A model generated the notes under the pieces. It was not told where the DNA came from. It ran no database searches and worked only from the letters and a program-made list of their open reading frames with translations. A stretch of DNA of 43,116 bases. It comes from an uncultured Roseburia sp. GTDB lineage: Bacteria; Bacillota; Clostridia; Lachnospirales; Lachnospiraceae. Shown here piece after piece: positions 22,388 to 30,884 of this stretch. Within the stretch, counting starts at the first letter, position 1; each line of letters begins with the position of its first letter. A program made the position numbers and the translations under genes. The stretch lies in the NCBI GenBank assembly GCA_934309475.1, contig CAKRDK010000020.1, positions 1 to 43,116 on the forward strand. Direction: 5' to 3'.

Positions 22388-23839
22388 TCAACGAGTGGTA
22401 GCAAGTTCCACCAACGCCTCATAATCCGCACGTACCGCTTCACGGATGTCTGCCACACCACATTCTGTGAGCGCCTTTGTCGTCTGCTCTCCGATGCTAA
22501 AGCACACAGTCTGCGTGCCCTGTCCCGCCAGCAGACGGCGTGCGGAGGATGCACAGGTAAAAAAGATTCCATCGCAGGATTCTGCCAAGATTTCCGTACG
22601 GGACGCTTCGGACAATGCATTGTGATTCTCGTAAATTACAATCTCACGGAACTCACATTTGTCCGCAAGCGCTTCCCGAAGCGTATTCTCCGTCTCTTTT
22701 GCTTTCAGATAGAGTAGCACTTCACTTCCCGAAACTTCCTGCTGCAATGCCTTCGCTAACGCTTTTGCATTGGCTGTCTCCGGCTCTAAATCCGGGCAGA
22801 TGCCGAAACGTTCCAGCTCTGCCGATGTCTTTTTGCCAATCGATGCAATCTTACAATGCCAGAGACTTCTCACATCAAGACAGCTTTCTCTCAGATTCTC
22901 GAAAAAAGCCTGTACACCGTGGACGCTGGTGAACACCAGCCAGTCCGCCTGTTGCAGCATTTCTTTGGAAAAAGATACTTTTTTATTCTGAATGACGCCC
23001 GTCGTAACCTCCGTCACTGCCGCGCCCATTTCCTGTAACAGTACACCAAGACGGCTCTGCTCGGTTCCTATCTTTGTGACAAGATAGTGTTTTCCAAATA
23101 ATTCCTTTTGTTCAAAAAAATTCAACTGTTCACGCAATTTCACCACTTCACCGACAACGATTAACGCCGGAGATGGAAGCGCTGCTAATGCGACTTCATC
23201 CGCAATGTCGGCAAGCGGTGCCACACAGGTGCGCTGCTCTTTTGTGGTTGCCTTTGAAATCACGGCTGCCGGTGTGAGCGGTGACATGCCGGCTTCCATG
23301 AGCTTTTGTGCAATTTCTTTTACCTTGCTTAAGCCCATCAGGAACACGCAGGTGTCTTTGCCCCGCGCCATTGCTTCAAAATCAATGTCCGCCAGTTCAT
23401 CACGCTTGTTATGTGCCGTCACAACATGAAATCCCATGGCAACACCGCGGTGGGTAATCGGAATCCCGGCATAGCACAGCCCCGCAAGCGCCGAACTGAT
23501 TCCGGGCACAACTTCAAACGGAACTCCATATTCCCTTAAGACAAGGGCTTCCTCGCCGCCCCTCCCGAACACATAAGGGTCGCCGCCTTTTAACCGCACT
23601 ACTTTTTCATACTGCTTTGCTTTTTCCACCAGAAGCAGATTCATCTCCTCCTGCTTCATCGTGTGGTTGTGGCTCTCTTTTCCGACGTAAATAAGTTCGC
23701 AGCCCTTCTTCGCTTCCAAAAGCAGTTCCGGGGACGAAAGGCGGTCATAGATAATACAGTCCGCCTCACGGAGACGTTTTAATCCTTTTACCGTAATCAG
23801 TTCTGTCTCGCCCGGTCCTCCACCAATCAAAGATACCAT
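22388..23839 (-). CDS. cobA-hemD: Uroporphyrinogen-III C-methyltransferase / uroporphyrinogen-III synthase fusion
   Basis: 483 residues. The N-terminal half (1 to about 240) is SUMT: VSLIGGGPGETELITVKGLKRLREADCIIYDRL at the start, then GGDPYVFGRGGEE, GISSALAGLCYAGIPITHRG and the VVGEV end, methylating uroporphyrinogen III to precorrin-2 with S-adenosylmethionine. The C-terminal half (about 250-483) is uroporphyrinogen-III synthase, with HYLVTK, DWLVFTSVHGVQAFFENL, IASIGKKTSAEL and FFTCASSARRLL. The fusion is common in Clostridia. It closes the operon, 8 bp after hemC. Confidence 0.95.
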   Translation of the reverse strand: MVSLIGGGPGETELITVKGLKRLREADCIIYDRLSSPELLLEAKKGCELIYVGKESHNHTMKQEEMNLLLVEKAKQYEKVVRLKGGDPYVFGRGGEEALVLREYGVPFEVVPGISSALAGLCYAGIPITHRGVAMGFHVVTAHNKRDELADIDFEAMARGKDTCVFLMGLSKVKEIAQKLMEAGMSPLTPAAVISKATTKEQRTCVAPLADIADEVALAALPSPALIVVGEVVKLREQLNFFEQKELFGKHYLVTKIGTEQSRLGVLLQEMGAAVTEVTTGVIQNKKVSFSKEMLQQADWLVFTSVHGVQAFFENLRESCLDVRSLWHCKIASIGKKTSAELERFGICPDLEPETANAKALAKALQQEVSGSEVLLYLKAKETENTLREALADKCEFREIVIYENHNALSEASRTEILAESCDGIFFTCASSARRLLAGQGTQTVCFSIGEQTTKALTECGVADIREAVRADYEALVELATTR

Positions 23840-23847
23840 GTCGTTTC

Positions 23848-24738
23848 CTACCTTTCCATCTGCTTTCGAATCTCAAGTGCCGCTTCTTTTGCAAGTGCCT
23901 GCGGATTTATTCCAGCTACTGTTGTATATGCAGTTTTTTCACCGCTCTCATCTCCAAACATCGCCGCAAGCGTAAGGGTTCCATCGTCATTCCGCACGCA
24001 GGATGCGCCGACCGGGACATGACAGTCTCCACCAATCTCTGCTAAGAAACCGCGCTCCGCTGCTGCTTCAACTTCTGTCTCTTCCTCTGAAAGTGCGTCC
24101 AGCATCTCTTTTAATTCTCCACGCTTTTTCGAAATCTCCAGGGCAAGAATCCCCTGCGCCGGGGCGGATATCATCTCCTCTGTCGTAAAATATTGGGTAA
24201 TCAGATGTTCTAATCCGAGACGGTGCAATCCTGCTGCCGCAAGTACGATACCGTCTAGCTTCTGTTCCTCCATCTTGCGAAGGCGTGTATCCACATTTCC
24301 ACGGATATCGACCACGTGGATGTCACTTCTCATCCGCAGAAGCTGCACCTTGCGCCGCATGCTTCCCGTTCCAATCACGGCGCCATCCGGAAGTTCCGCA
24401 AAAGATTTTTTTTCACGCAGAATCAAAACATCCCGTGGGTCTTCGCGCTTCCATGCCTTTGTAAAAAGAAGTCCCTCTGCCGGTTGTGCCGGCATATCTT
24501 TCATGCTGTGCACCCCCATCTGGACTTCATCTGCTAAAATCTGTTCCTCAATCTCTTTTACAAAAACACCTTTGGTGCCAATCTGATTCAGCGGTTTATT
24601 CTGAATCTTATCGCCCTGTGTCTGAATCACTTTTATCTCAAATGAATGTTGTGGGTAATGCTCCTGCAATTGTTTACAAACATAGTTTGCCTGTACAAGT
24701 GCAAGCTTTGACCCTCTCGTTCCAATCTTATAATTCAT
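23848..24738 (-). CDS. hemC: Porphobilinogen deaminase (hydroxymethylbilane synthase)
   Basis: 296 residues. Joins four porphobilinogens into hydroxymethylbilane. Starts MNYKIGTRGSKLALVQA and contains KDMPAQPAEGL, GTGSMRRKVQL, IRGNVDTRLRKMEE and LDGIVLAAAGLHRLG. The dipyrromethane cofactor Cys is in GGDCHVPVG at about residue 240. It starts 3 bp after the hemA stop and ends 8 bp before cobA/hemD. Confidence 0.96.
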   Translation of the reverse strand: MNYKIGTRGSKLALVQANYVCKQLQEHYPQHSFEIKVIQTQGDKIQNKPLNQIGTKGVFVKEIEEQILADEVQMGVHSMKDMPAQPAEGLLFTKAWKREDPRDVLILREKKSFAELPDGAVIGTGSMRRKVQLLRMRSDIHVVDIRGNVDTRLRKMEEQKLDGIVLAAAGLHRLGLEHLITQYFTTEEMISAPAQGILALEISKKRGELKEMLDALSEEETEVEAAAERGFLAEIGGDCHVPVGASCVRNDDGTLTLAAMFGDESGEKTAYTTVAGINPQALAKEAALEIRKQMER

Positions 24739-24741
24739 GTT

Positions 24742-25986
24742 CTACTCCGTCTTTTCGTCCTGCAAATGAAAAAGCTGCTCTACCATATCACGGCACTGAT
24801 CCTGTGCCTCCTTCGTATCTAACTGCTTTAATTCCTGAATCGGTTCACGCAGCATTCGCTGTAATGAAGCATTCAGCACCTTTTTCAACAGCTTCTGCTC
24901 GCGATGGCTCAACTCCATTTTGCGGTTCAGATATTCATAGCTGTCCTCCACAATCTCACTGCACCGCTGCTGCAATGACTCTATTGTGGAATCCACTCTG
25001 CTCTGCAGCAGCCACTCCTTCGTCTCCTCAAGCGCTTCCGCAATCATCGTTCTGCTCTGCTCGACCAACGCCTCGCGCTCCATCCGGTTCTCTTTTACAA
25101 TCTCCTGCAGCGTGTCTAAGTTTATCAGATGTACCTTTTCTTCGTGCTCGAACGAAATATCAATGTCACGCGGCGCCGCCAGATCCAGAAACGTAATCGC
25201 GCGCTCCGGCGTAAAGGCCTCTCTTTTTACGACCGTATGCGGGGAGGATGTCGCTGAAATGACAATATCACACTGCTTCATGACCTCATAACGCTTCTCA
25301 TAGCGGACAATATGGATCGTCTCAAACTCCTCCTTTAACTCCTCCGCATGTTCTAAATTCCTGCTGCATGCGTAGACTTCCCCTGCGCCATACTCATACA
25401 GGTATTTCAATGCCAGCACTGCCGTCTTGCCGCTTCCAATGACAAGCGTCTTTTTCCCCCGGATGCCACAGCTTTCATTCAGCTTCTGGATTCCGATGTA
25501 GCTGACCGACAGCGGATGCTCACTGATTTTTAATTCTGTCTTAATCTTTTTCGCACAGGTCACGGCATCGCGCACGACTTTGTTCATCTCTTTCTTACTG
25601 TGCCCCATCGCACGCGAAAAATCCAATGCTTCCCGCACCTGACCTAAAATCTGATCCTCGCCGAGCACTAACGACTCTAACCCTGCCGCAATCCGGAACA
25701 GGTAGGCAAGTGCCTCCTCCCCGGAAAGACAGGTCAGATACGCTTCTACCGCAACACCCGGAAACATTTCCTGATAGATTTTTTTGATTTGTTCTAATTG
25801 TTCCTTTTTTTCAAAAAAGAAATACACTTCACTCCGGTTACAGGTGGAGAGCACCATCGACTGCTCCACGCCTGCCGCCTCCGCGCGCTGGAAAAAATCA
25901 ATCTTCATCGCATCGGTAAAAGAGGTCTTATCCCGGATATCTAGCTGTGCTTTTTTATAATTTATTCCAATAAAACCAAACTGCAT
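24742..25986 (-). CDS. hemA: Glutamyl-tRNA reductase
   Basis: 414 residues. Reduces glutamyl-tRNA to glutamate-1-semialdehyde with NADPH, first step of the C5 pathway. Catalytic Cys49 in LSTCNRSEVY; ESLVLGEDQILGQVREAL; the NADP-binding domain with KTLVIGSGKTAVLALKYL; the ATSSPHTVV and FLDLAAPRDID region; and a C-terminal dimerisation helix. The N-terminal part is divergent (FGFIGINYKKAQLDIRDK) compared with E. coli, as is usual in Clostridia. It lies 18 bp after hemL. Confidence 0.96.
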   Translation of the reverse strand: MQFGFIGINYKKAQLDIRDKTSFTDAMKIDFFQRAEAAGVEQSMVLSTCNRSEVYFFFEKKEQLEQIKKIYQEMFPGVAVEAYLTCLSGEEALAYLFRIAAGLESLVLGEDQILGQVREALDFSRAMGHSKKEMNKVVRDAVTCAKKIKTELKISEHPLSVSYIGIQKLNESCGIRGKKTLVIGSGKTAVLALKYLYEYGAGEVYACSRNLEHAEELKEEFETIHIVRYEKRYEVMKQCDIVISATSSPHTVVKREAFTPERAITFLDLAAPRDIDISFEHEEKVHLINLDTLQEIVKENRMEREALVEQSRTMIAEALEETKEWLLQSRVDSTIESLQQRCSEIVEDSYEYLNRKMELSHREQKLLKKVLNASLQRMLREPIQELKQLDTKEAQDQCRDMVEQLFHLQDEKTE

Positions 25987-26004
25987 ATGGTTTTTCTCCT
26001 CGTA

Positions 26005-27279
26005 CTACCTCTGAAAATACTCTGTCATTACCCTACAGGTCTCTTCAATGTCCTCTTCGTTATGCGCATCTGACACAAACATTGCCTCAAACTGTGACGG
26101 TGCCACATAGATGCCATGATCTAACAAATAGCCAAAATAATCTGCATAGCGGGCTGTATCCGACGAAACCGCACTCGCATAATCTCTGACTTCTTCTTTG
26201 GTAAAGAAAATACTAAGCAGGGAGCCGACCTGGTTGACCCTTACCGAATCCCCTGCTGCTGCCCTTACCGCGTCCGCAAGGCGCTCTGCTTTCTTCTCCA
26301 ATCGCTCATAGATGGCAGGGTCTGCTTTTAACAGTTTCAGTGTCTCAATTCCAGCCGTAGTTGCAATCGGATTGCCGGAAAGAGTTCCCGCCTGATAGAC
26401 CGGTCCATCCGGTGAAATCACCTGCATAATCTCACGCTTTCCACCATAAGCACCGATTGGCATGCCGCCGCCCACAATTTTTCCAAGTGTGGTCAGATCC
26501 GGCTCAATGCCGTAATATTCCTGTGCTCCGCCGAGTGCAAGACGGAATCCCGTGATAACCTCATCAAAAATCAAAAGTGCTCCGTAACGTTTTGTAATCT
26601 CACGCAGGAACTGTAAAAATCCTTCCTCCGGGAGTACCACACCCATATTCGCCGCAACAGGCTCTACGATAACGGCTGCAACAGAATCCGGATTTGCCTC
26701 AAAAAGTTCTTCCACGGATTTCTTGTCATTGTAGAGAGCCACTAACGTATTGCGCGTATAATCCGCCGGGACACCAGCACTGTCCGGCACAGACGTTGTG
26801 AGTGCCGCTGAACCTGCTTTGACTAAAAGTCCATCTGAATGTCCGTGATAGCATCCCTTGAATTTTATGATTTTATCTCTTCCGGTATAACCGCGTGCCG
26901 CACGGATTGCGCTCATCACGGCTTCCGTTCCGGAGCTGACTAAACGGCTGACTTCCATCGTCGGAATCAGTTCCGCAATCAGTTCGGCTAACTCGACTTC
27001 TTTCTCTGTCGGTGCACCGTAAGTCAATCCGGCTTCACAGGCTTTCTGTACTTCCTGAATGACCTGCGGATGCGCATGTCCTAAGATGCCGGGTCCCCAC
27101 GAACATACATAGTCAATCATTTCATTTCCGTCTACATCTGTAATTCTATCTCCTTTTGCAGACGCAATGAAGCGCGGTGTTCTTCCGACCGAACCGTATG
27201 CCCGAACAGGACTGTTGACACCGCCCGGAATATGTTTTTTCGCTGCCTCAAATAATTCTTTTGATTTCTGGTCTGACAT
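26005..27279 (-). CDS. hemL: Glutamate-1-semialdehyde 2,1-aminomutase
   Basis: 424 residues. PLP enzyme turning glutamate-1-semialdehyde into 5-aminolevulinate. Contains IPGGVNSPVRAYG, SSGTEAVMSAIRAARGYTGRDKI, FKGCYHGHSD, LIFDEVITGFR and the PLP lysine in LTTLGKIVGGGMPIGAYGG (about residue 265). The length is normal. Spaced 3 bp from hemB upstream. Confidence 0.97.
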   Translation of the reverse strand: MSDQKSKELFEAAKKHIPGGVNSPVRAYGSVGRTPRFIASAKGDRITDVDGNEMIDYVCSWGPGILGHAHPQVIQEVQKACEAGLTYGAPTEKEVELAELIAELIPTMEVSRLVSSGTEAVMSAIRAARGYTGRDKIIKFKGCYHGHSDGLLVKAGSAALTTSVPDSAGVPADYTRNTLVALYNDKKSVEELFEANPDSVAAVIVEPVAANMGVVLPEEGFLQFLREITKRYGALLIFDEVITGFRLALGGAQEYYGIEPDLTTLGKIVGGGMPIGAYGGKREIMQVISPDGPVYQAGTLSGNPIATTAGIETLKLLKADPAIYERLEKKAERLADAVRAAAGDSVRVNQVGSLLSIFFTKEEVRDYASAVSSDTARYADYFGYLLDHGIYVAPSQFEAMFVSDAHNEEDIEETCRVMTEYFQR

Positions 27280-27282
27280 GTT

Positions 27283-28254
27283 CTATTCCTCCCGAATCCA
27301 GCGCGCCACATCAAGGGCGTGATATGTGATAATCATTTTTGCTCCGGCACGTTTTAAGCCTGTCATAATTTCCATGACAATTTTTTTCTCATCAATCCAG
27401 CCGTTTGCTGCTGCCGCTTTTACCATCGAATACTCGCCGCTCACGTTGTACGCTACAATCGGCACATTAAACTGGTTCGTGATGTCTTTGATGATGTCCA
27501 TGTATGCCATCGCCGGTTTCGCAATAATCAAATCCGCCCCTTCGCGCAAGTCTTCTTCTACCTCACGCATTGCTTCTCTTCCGTTTGCCGGGTCCATCTG
27601 ATAGGTCTTTCTGTCCCCGAATCCCGGTGCAGAATGTGCTGCATCACGGAAAGGTCCATAAAATCCGGACGCAAATTTGGCACTGTATGCCATAATCGGA
27701 ATGTTGACGAATCCGTTTTCGTCTAATGCGGCACGGATTGCCCCGACACGCTTGTCCATCATATCACTCGGTGCGATAATATCAGCTCCCGCTTTTGCAT
27801 AACTGACAGATGCTTTTGCCAGAAGCGGCAGTGTCTCATCATTTAAAATAATTCCATCCCGAATCAGTCCACAGTGTCCGTGGGATGTGTACTCACACAG
27901 ACAGACATCTGCAACTACAACCAGATTTTTGTATTTTTCCTGTGATTTGATGTAGCGGATTGCCTCCGGCACGATACCATGCTCATCGTAGGCGCCGCTT
28001 CCGACTTCGTCTTTGTGTGCCGGAATTCCAAACAATAAAACAGACGGAATTCCATTCTCCACAACCCTGTCAAGTTCCTCGGACAAACGGTCAATCGAAT
28101 ACTGGTTAATTCCCGGCATGGACTCGACCGGATGACAAATGTTTTCTCCTTCTATCACAAAAACAGGATAAATCAATTCGTCTACTCTAACATGATTTTC
28201 CCGCACCATGCTCCGCATGGCTTCACTTACTCTTAAACGTCTTGTACGCTCCAT
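27283..28254 (-). CDS. hemB: Delta-aminolevulinic acid dehydratase (porphobilinogen synthase)
   Basis: 323 residues from ATG 28252-28254, which has GAGGAAAA just upstream. A longer reading from 28317 would overlap the preceding gene and add an Arg-rich tail. Condenses two aminolevulinates to porphobilinogen. The two active-site Lys are in YSAKFASGFYGPFRDA (about 193) and LIIAKPAMAYMD (about 246). The metal loop DVCLCEYTSHGHCG has three Cys, so the zinc type is expected. Confidence 0.96.
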   Translation of the reverse strand: MERTRRLRVSEAMRSMVRENHVRVDELIYPVFVIEGENICHPVESMPGINQYSIDRLSEELDRVVENGIPSVLLFGIPAHKDEVGSGAYDEHGIVPEAIRYIKSQEKYKNLVVVADVCLCEYTSHGHCGLIRDGIILNDETLPLLAKASVSYAKAGADIIAPSDMMDKRVGAIRAALDENGFVNIPIMAYSAKFASGFYGPFRDAAHSAPGFGDRKTYQMDPANGREAMREVEEDLREGADLIIAKPAMAYMDIIKDITNQFNVPIVAYNVSGEYSMVKAAAANGWIDEKKIVMEIMTGLKRAGAKMIITYHALDVARWIREE

Positions 28255-28294
28255 TTTTTCCTCATTTCCACGCCGCTTCCGGCGCAACTGACTT

Positions 28295-28906
28295 CTATGA
28301 TTTCTGATATTTTGCAAGGATTGCCCGAATCTCTTCCGGCTCCGGTACCCTATCCTGGCGCAATCCCGCCTCTAAGATTTCCCTGTAGCAGCTTTTCCGC
28401 TCTGCCTCCGTGGCAACGGTTCTTTTCACTTCTGCGCGCAGTCCTCCCAGACATGCCGCGAGTGTGCCAAGTTGTTCCGTGAGGTCAGGTTTTATTTTTT
28501 CTTTCAGATACTGTGTAATAAGCGGACTCTGTCCTCCACTTGAAAATGCTGCAACCACTTCCCCCTCTTTTACATAGGAAGGAAAAATAAAACTACAATC
28601 ATCAATCTGGTCAACCGCATTATAAGGAATCCCGCGTGTCCTGCAACATTCTGCAATCCGATGATTCAGTTCCTGATTGTCAGTCGCAGCTACCACAAGC
28701 TTCGCTCCCTCCAAATCCGTTTCCTCAAATTCTTTCTTCCTCACTTTGCAGTTTTTTACAATCTCTTCCGCAAGTTCCGGCGCTAAAACCGTGACATCCG
28801 CCCCGAAATCCTGCAGCACGCGCATCTTCTGCAATGCGATTCTTCCACCGCCGATAATCAGGCAGCTCTTCCCCTTGAGTTCTACAAACATTGGAAAATA
28901 GGACAT
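28295..28906 (-). CDS. Precorrin-2 dehydrogenase (siroheme synthase N-terminal domain type)
   Basis: 203 residues. NAD-binding Rossmann start FVELKGKSCLIIGGGRIALQKMRVL (GGG at 19-21). Then VVAATDNQELNHRIAECCR, NAVDQIDDCSFIFPS and FSSGGQSPLITQYLKEKI, as in CysG-A/Met8/SirC. It oxidises precorrin-2 to sirohydrochlorin. Whether it also inserts iron, as Met8 does, cannot be decided; no separate chelatase gene lies in the operon. First enzyme gene of the tetrapyrrole cluster, 40 bp before hemB. Confidence 0.9.
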   Translation of the reverse strand: MSYFPMFVELKGKSCLIIGGGRIALQKMRVLQDFGADVTVLAPELAEEIVKNCKVRKKEFEETDLEGAKLVVAATDNQELNHRIAECCRTRGIPYNAVDQIDDCSFIFPSYVKEGEVVAAFSSGGQSPLITQYLKEKIKPDLTEQLGTLAACLGGLRAEVKRTVATEAERKSCYREILEAGLRQDRVPEPEEIRAILAKYQKS

Positions 28907-28916
28907 TTTTTGCTCC

Positions 28917-29489
28917 TTACTTCTTATGTAATTTCTGCCAGAACGACTTTTTCTTCGTCACAACAGCGGGCTGTGGCAGTGGCTCTCCCGGCACTTCATC
29001 CTCGTCAAATTCAAGATGTCCAAAATCCGTGCGCCGCTCTACCGCAAGCAGCAGATGCTCAAGACAATTCATCATTGCAATCATCATTTTCTTCACATTC
29101 AGATAAAGCTTGTCATCCTGCGCATCCCGGTGCTGTGGATTCTCTTCGAGAAAAATACATTCTTCCCCCAGCACCCGTATCTGGTTCAACTGATTCCGCT
29201 GCTCGTCACTGACCGCACACAGAAATTTGCTCACCTTTGCATCGTGCACATCATCCCCGCTGTAACAGAGCATGTCTGGCAGCCCTGCCTCCTCTGAAAA
29301 TTCCAGTTCATAGACATGATTATAAACCAGGCAGATTTCTCTCGCAGCCATCTCTAACTGCATCGCACATCTCACCGGCTTCTGCCAGTAATCCTGTTCC
29401 GCCGCCGTTAAAAGTTTTGACATCTTATCGTAATACTGCTGCACCTGTTCATCCTGACTTTTACACTCATTCCAAAATTCAAAATTCAT
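28917..29489 (-). CDS. Uncharacterised 190-residue protein leading the tetrapyrrole operon
   Basis: Mostly helical and acidic: NECKSQDEQVQQYYDKMSKLLTAAEQDYWQKPVRCAMQLEMAAREICLVYNHVYELEF, then a middle with DDVHDAKVSKFLCAVSDEQRNQLNQIRVLGEECIFLEENPQHRDAQDDKLYLNVKKMMIAMMNCLEHLLLAVERR. A basic tail follows (TKKKSFWQKLHKK). No signal peptide, no motif I recognise; the helical pattern is vaguely HEPN-like. It ends 10 bp before the precorrin-2 dehydrogenase gene, so co-transcription is very likely, but a role in tetrapyrrole synthesis is only guilt by association. Confidence 0.7.
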   Translation of the reverse strand: MNFEFWNECKSQDEQVQQYYDKMSKLLTAAEQDYWQKPVRCAMQLEMAAREICLVYNHVYELEFSEEAGLPDMLCYSGDDVHDAKVSKFLCAVSDEQRNQLNQIRVLGEECIFLEENPQHRDAQDDKLYLNVKKMMIAMMNCLEHLLLAVERRTDFGHLEFDEDEVPGEPLPQPAVVTKKKSFWQKLHKK

Positions 29490-29532
29490 CTTAAACCTTT
29501 TCCCCTTTTTACCACAGTTGTCCGCCGCCGGC

Positions 29533-30780
29533 TTATTTTTCCCGGTGCTCTCTCATAAATACCTCTATCTCATCTGCCGTACGGATAATGCCCTCCGACA
29601 GACATTCGCATCCGTCCTCGGTAATCAGCAGGTCATCTTCAATACGGATTCCGATTTCCCACTCATCGATGTAAAGACCCGGCTCATCTGAAATGACAGC
29701 GCCCGGACGCAGTCTGCGGTTTGAATCGACCGTGACATCATGCACATCGATTCCAAGGTGATGGGAAACACCATGCATGTAGTATTTTCCAATCTCTTCC
29801 TCTTTCTCAATCAGGCCTAAACGGATACATCCCTCTGCCAGCACTTTCTTGCAGACATTGTTTAATTCAACTGTGGTCATACCAGGCTTTGCAACTTCTG
29901 CAATCTTACGGTTTGCCGCAAGTACAATATTGTAAACCTCTCTCTGACGCTCTGTGAAAGTTCCGTTGACTGGATACGTTCTGGTTATGTCAGCACAGTA
30001 ACCCTTGTATTTTGCTCCAAGGTCTAACAGCAACAAGGTTCCATCTTTGCAGGTGTCCTGATTTGTCTCATAGTGAAGCATTGTTCCGTTAATTCCGCTT
30101 CCCGCAATCGTCGGGAAGGAAACGCTGTCCGCACCATTGCGTTTGATGCTGTACTCAAAATCAGCCTGTGCCTGATATTCTTTCATTTCCGGTTTCAGAT
30201 TGCGCATTACACACTGCAAGCCTTCGTCCGTCAGCTTGATGGCATCACGAATCAGATTCACCTCATCCGCATCTTTCTGCATTCTCATTTCCGCAATGAT
30301 TGGGTAACAGTTTTTGATTCTGGTTCCCGGATATTTTCTTGCAAACTCGTTTGCTTTCACGAGGTTGTAATCTTCCATATCTTCGAGCTGATGACGATAG
30401 GTGTCAAAGTAAATCGCATCAACGTCTTCTCTTGTCATAATAAAATCAATCCGTGATTCTAAGTCATCGATAAAGGAAACGTCCTCAATCCCGGTAATCT
30501 CTTTTGCTTCTTCTACCGTCACTTTTCTTCCGTACCAGCGTTCCATAGTCGGATCTGCCTCTTCGATAAAAAGTTTTACGGCAGGCTTTTCTGCTGCTTT
30601 ATCTAATACCAATGCCATCTTGTCCCTGCGAAGTCCTGTCAGGTAAAAGAAATTGCGGTTCGCCTCAAATGGTGCATATTCATCTGCACTGACGTGAACC
30701 TCGATTCCTGAATATAAAATCAAAATGGAATTTGCCTCCATTTTCTCTAATACTTCTTGTCTTCGTCTGTTAAAATCCAT
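29533..30780 (-). CDS. pepP: Xaa-Pro aminopeptidase (aminopeptidase P family)
   Basis: 415 residues. Cleaves the N-terminal residue from peptides with Pro second; cytoplasmic, two-metal enzyme. The N-terminal AMP_N domain begins MDFNRRRQEVLEKMEANSILILYSG. The pita-bread domain carries the metal ligands in LDLGAKYKGYCADITRTYP (two Asp), HGVSHHLGIDVHD (His), ISDEPGLYID (Glu) and GIRIEDDLLITEDG (Glu). AGGAAGGAATG precedes the start. It lies 43 bp before the 190-residue protein gene, so read-through into the tetrapyrrole operon is possible. Confidence 0.95.
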   Translation of the reverse strand: MDFNRRRQEVLEKMEANSILILYSGIEVHVSADEYAPFEANRNFFYLTGLRRDKMALVLDKAAEKPAVKLFIEEADPTMERWYGRKVTVEEAKEITGIEDVSFIDDLESRIDFIMTREDVDAIYFDTYRHQLEDMEDYNLVKANEFARKYPGTRIKNCYPIIAEMRMQKDADEVNLIRDAIKLTDEGLQCVMRNLKPEMKEYQAQADFEYSIKRNGADSVSFPTIAGSGINGTMLHYETNQDTCKDGTLLLLDLGAKYKGYCADITRTYPVNGTFTERQREVYNIVLAANRKIAEVAKPGMTTVELNNVCKKVLAEGCIRLGLIEKEEEIGKYYMHGVSHHLGIDVHDVTVDSNRRLRPGAVISDEPGLYIDEWEIGIRIEDDLLITEDGCECLSEGIIRTADEIEVFMREHREK

Positions 30781-30803
30781 TGTATTTCATTCCTTCCTAT
30801 GCA

Positions 30804-30866
30804 CAAAAACGACATCTTTTGTGTAAAATATTTCACAAAGCATATTTTAGCACAAAGGATGTCGTT
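30804..30866 (-). terminator. Terminator after the GH5 gene
   Basis: AACGACATCCTTTGTGCTAA pairs with TTACACAAAAGATGTCGTT over about 24 bp (30808-30866), with one G-U and one bulge, and runs into GTCGTTTTTG on the minus strand. It lies 19 bp after the stop codon at 30885. Confidence 0.75.
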
Positions 30867-30884
30867 ATGGTATCATTTTTTGTT

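Noticed and set aside
24486..25196. 236-codon plus-strand frame
   Set aside because: Antisense shadow of hemC and hemA, both fully recognisable on the minus strand.
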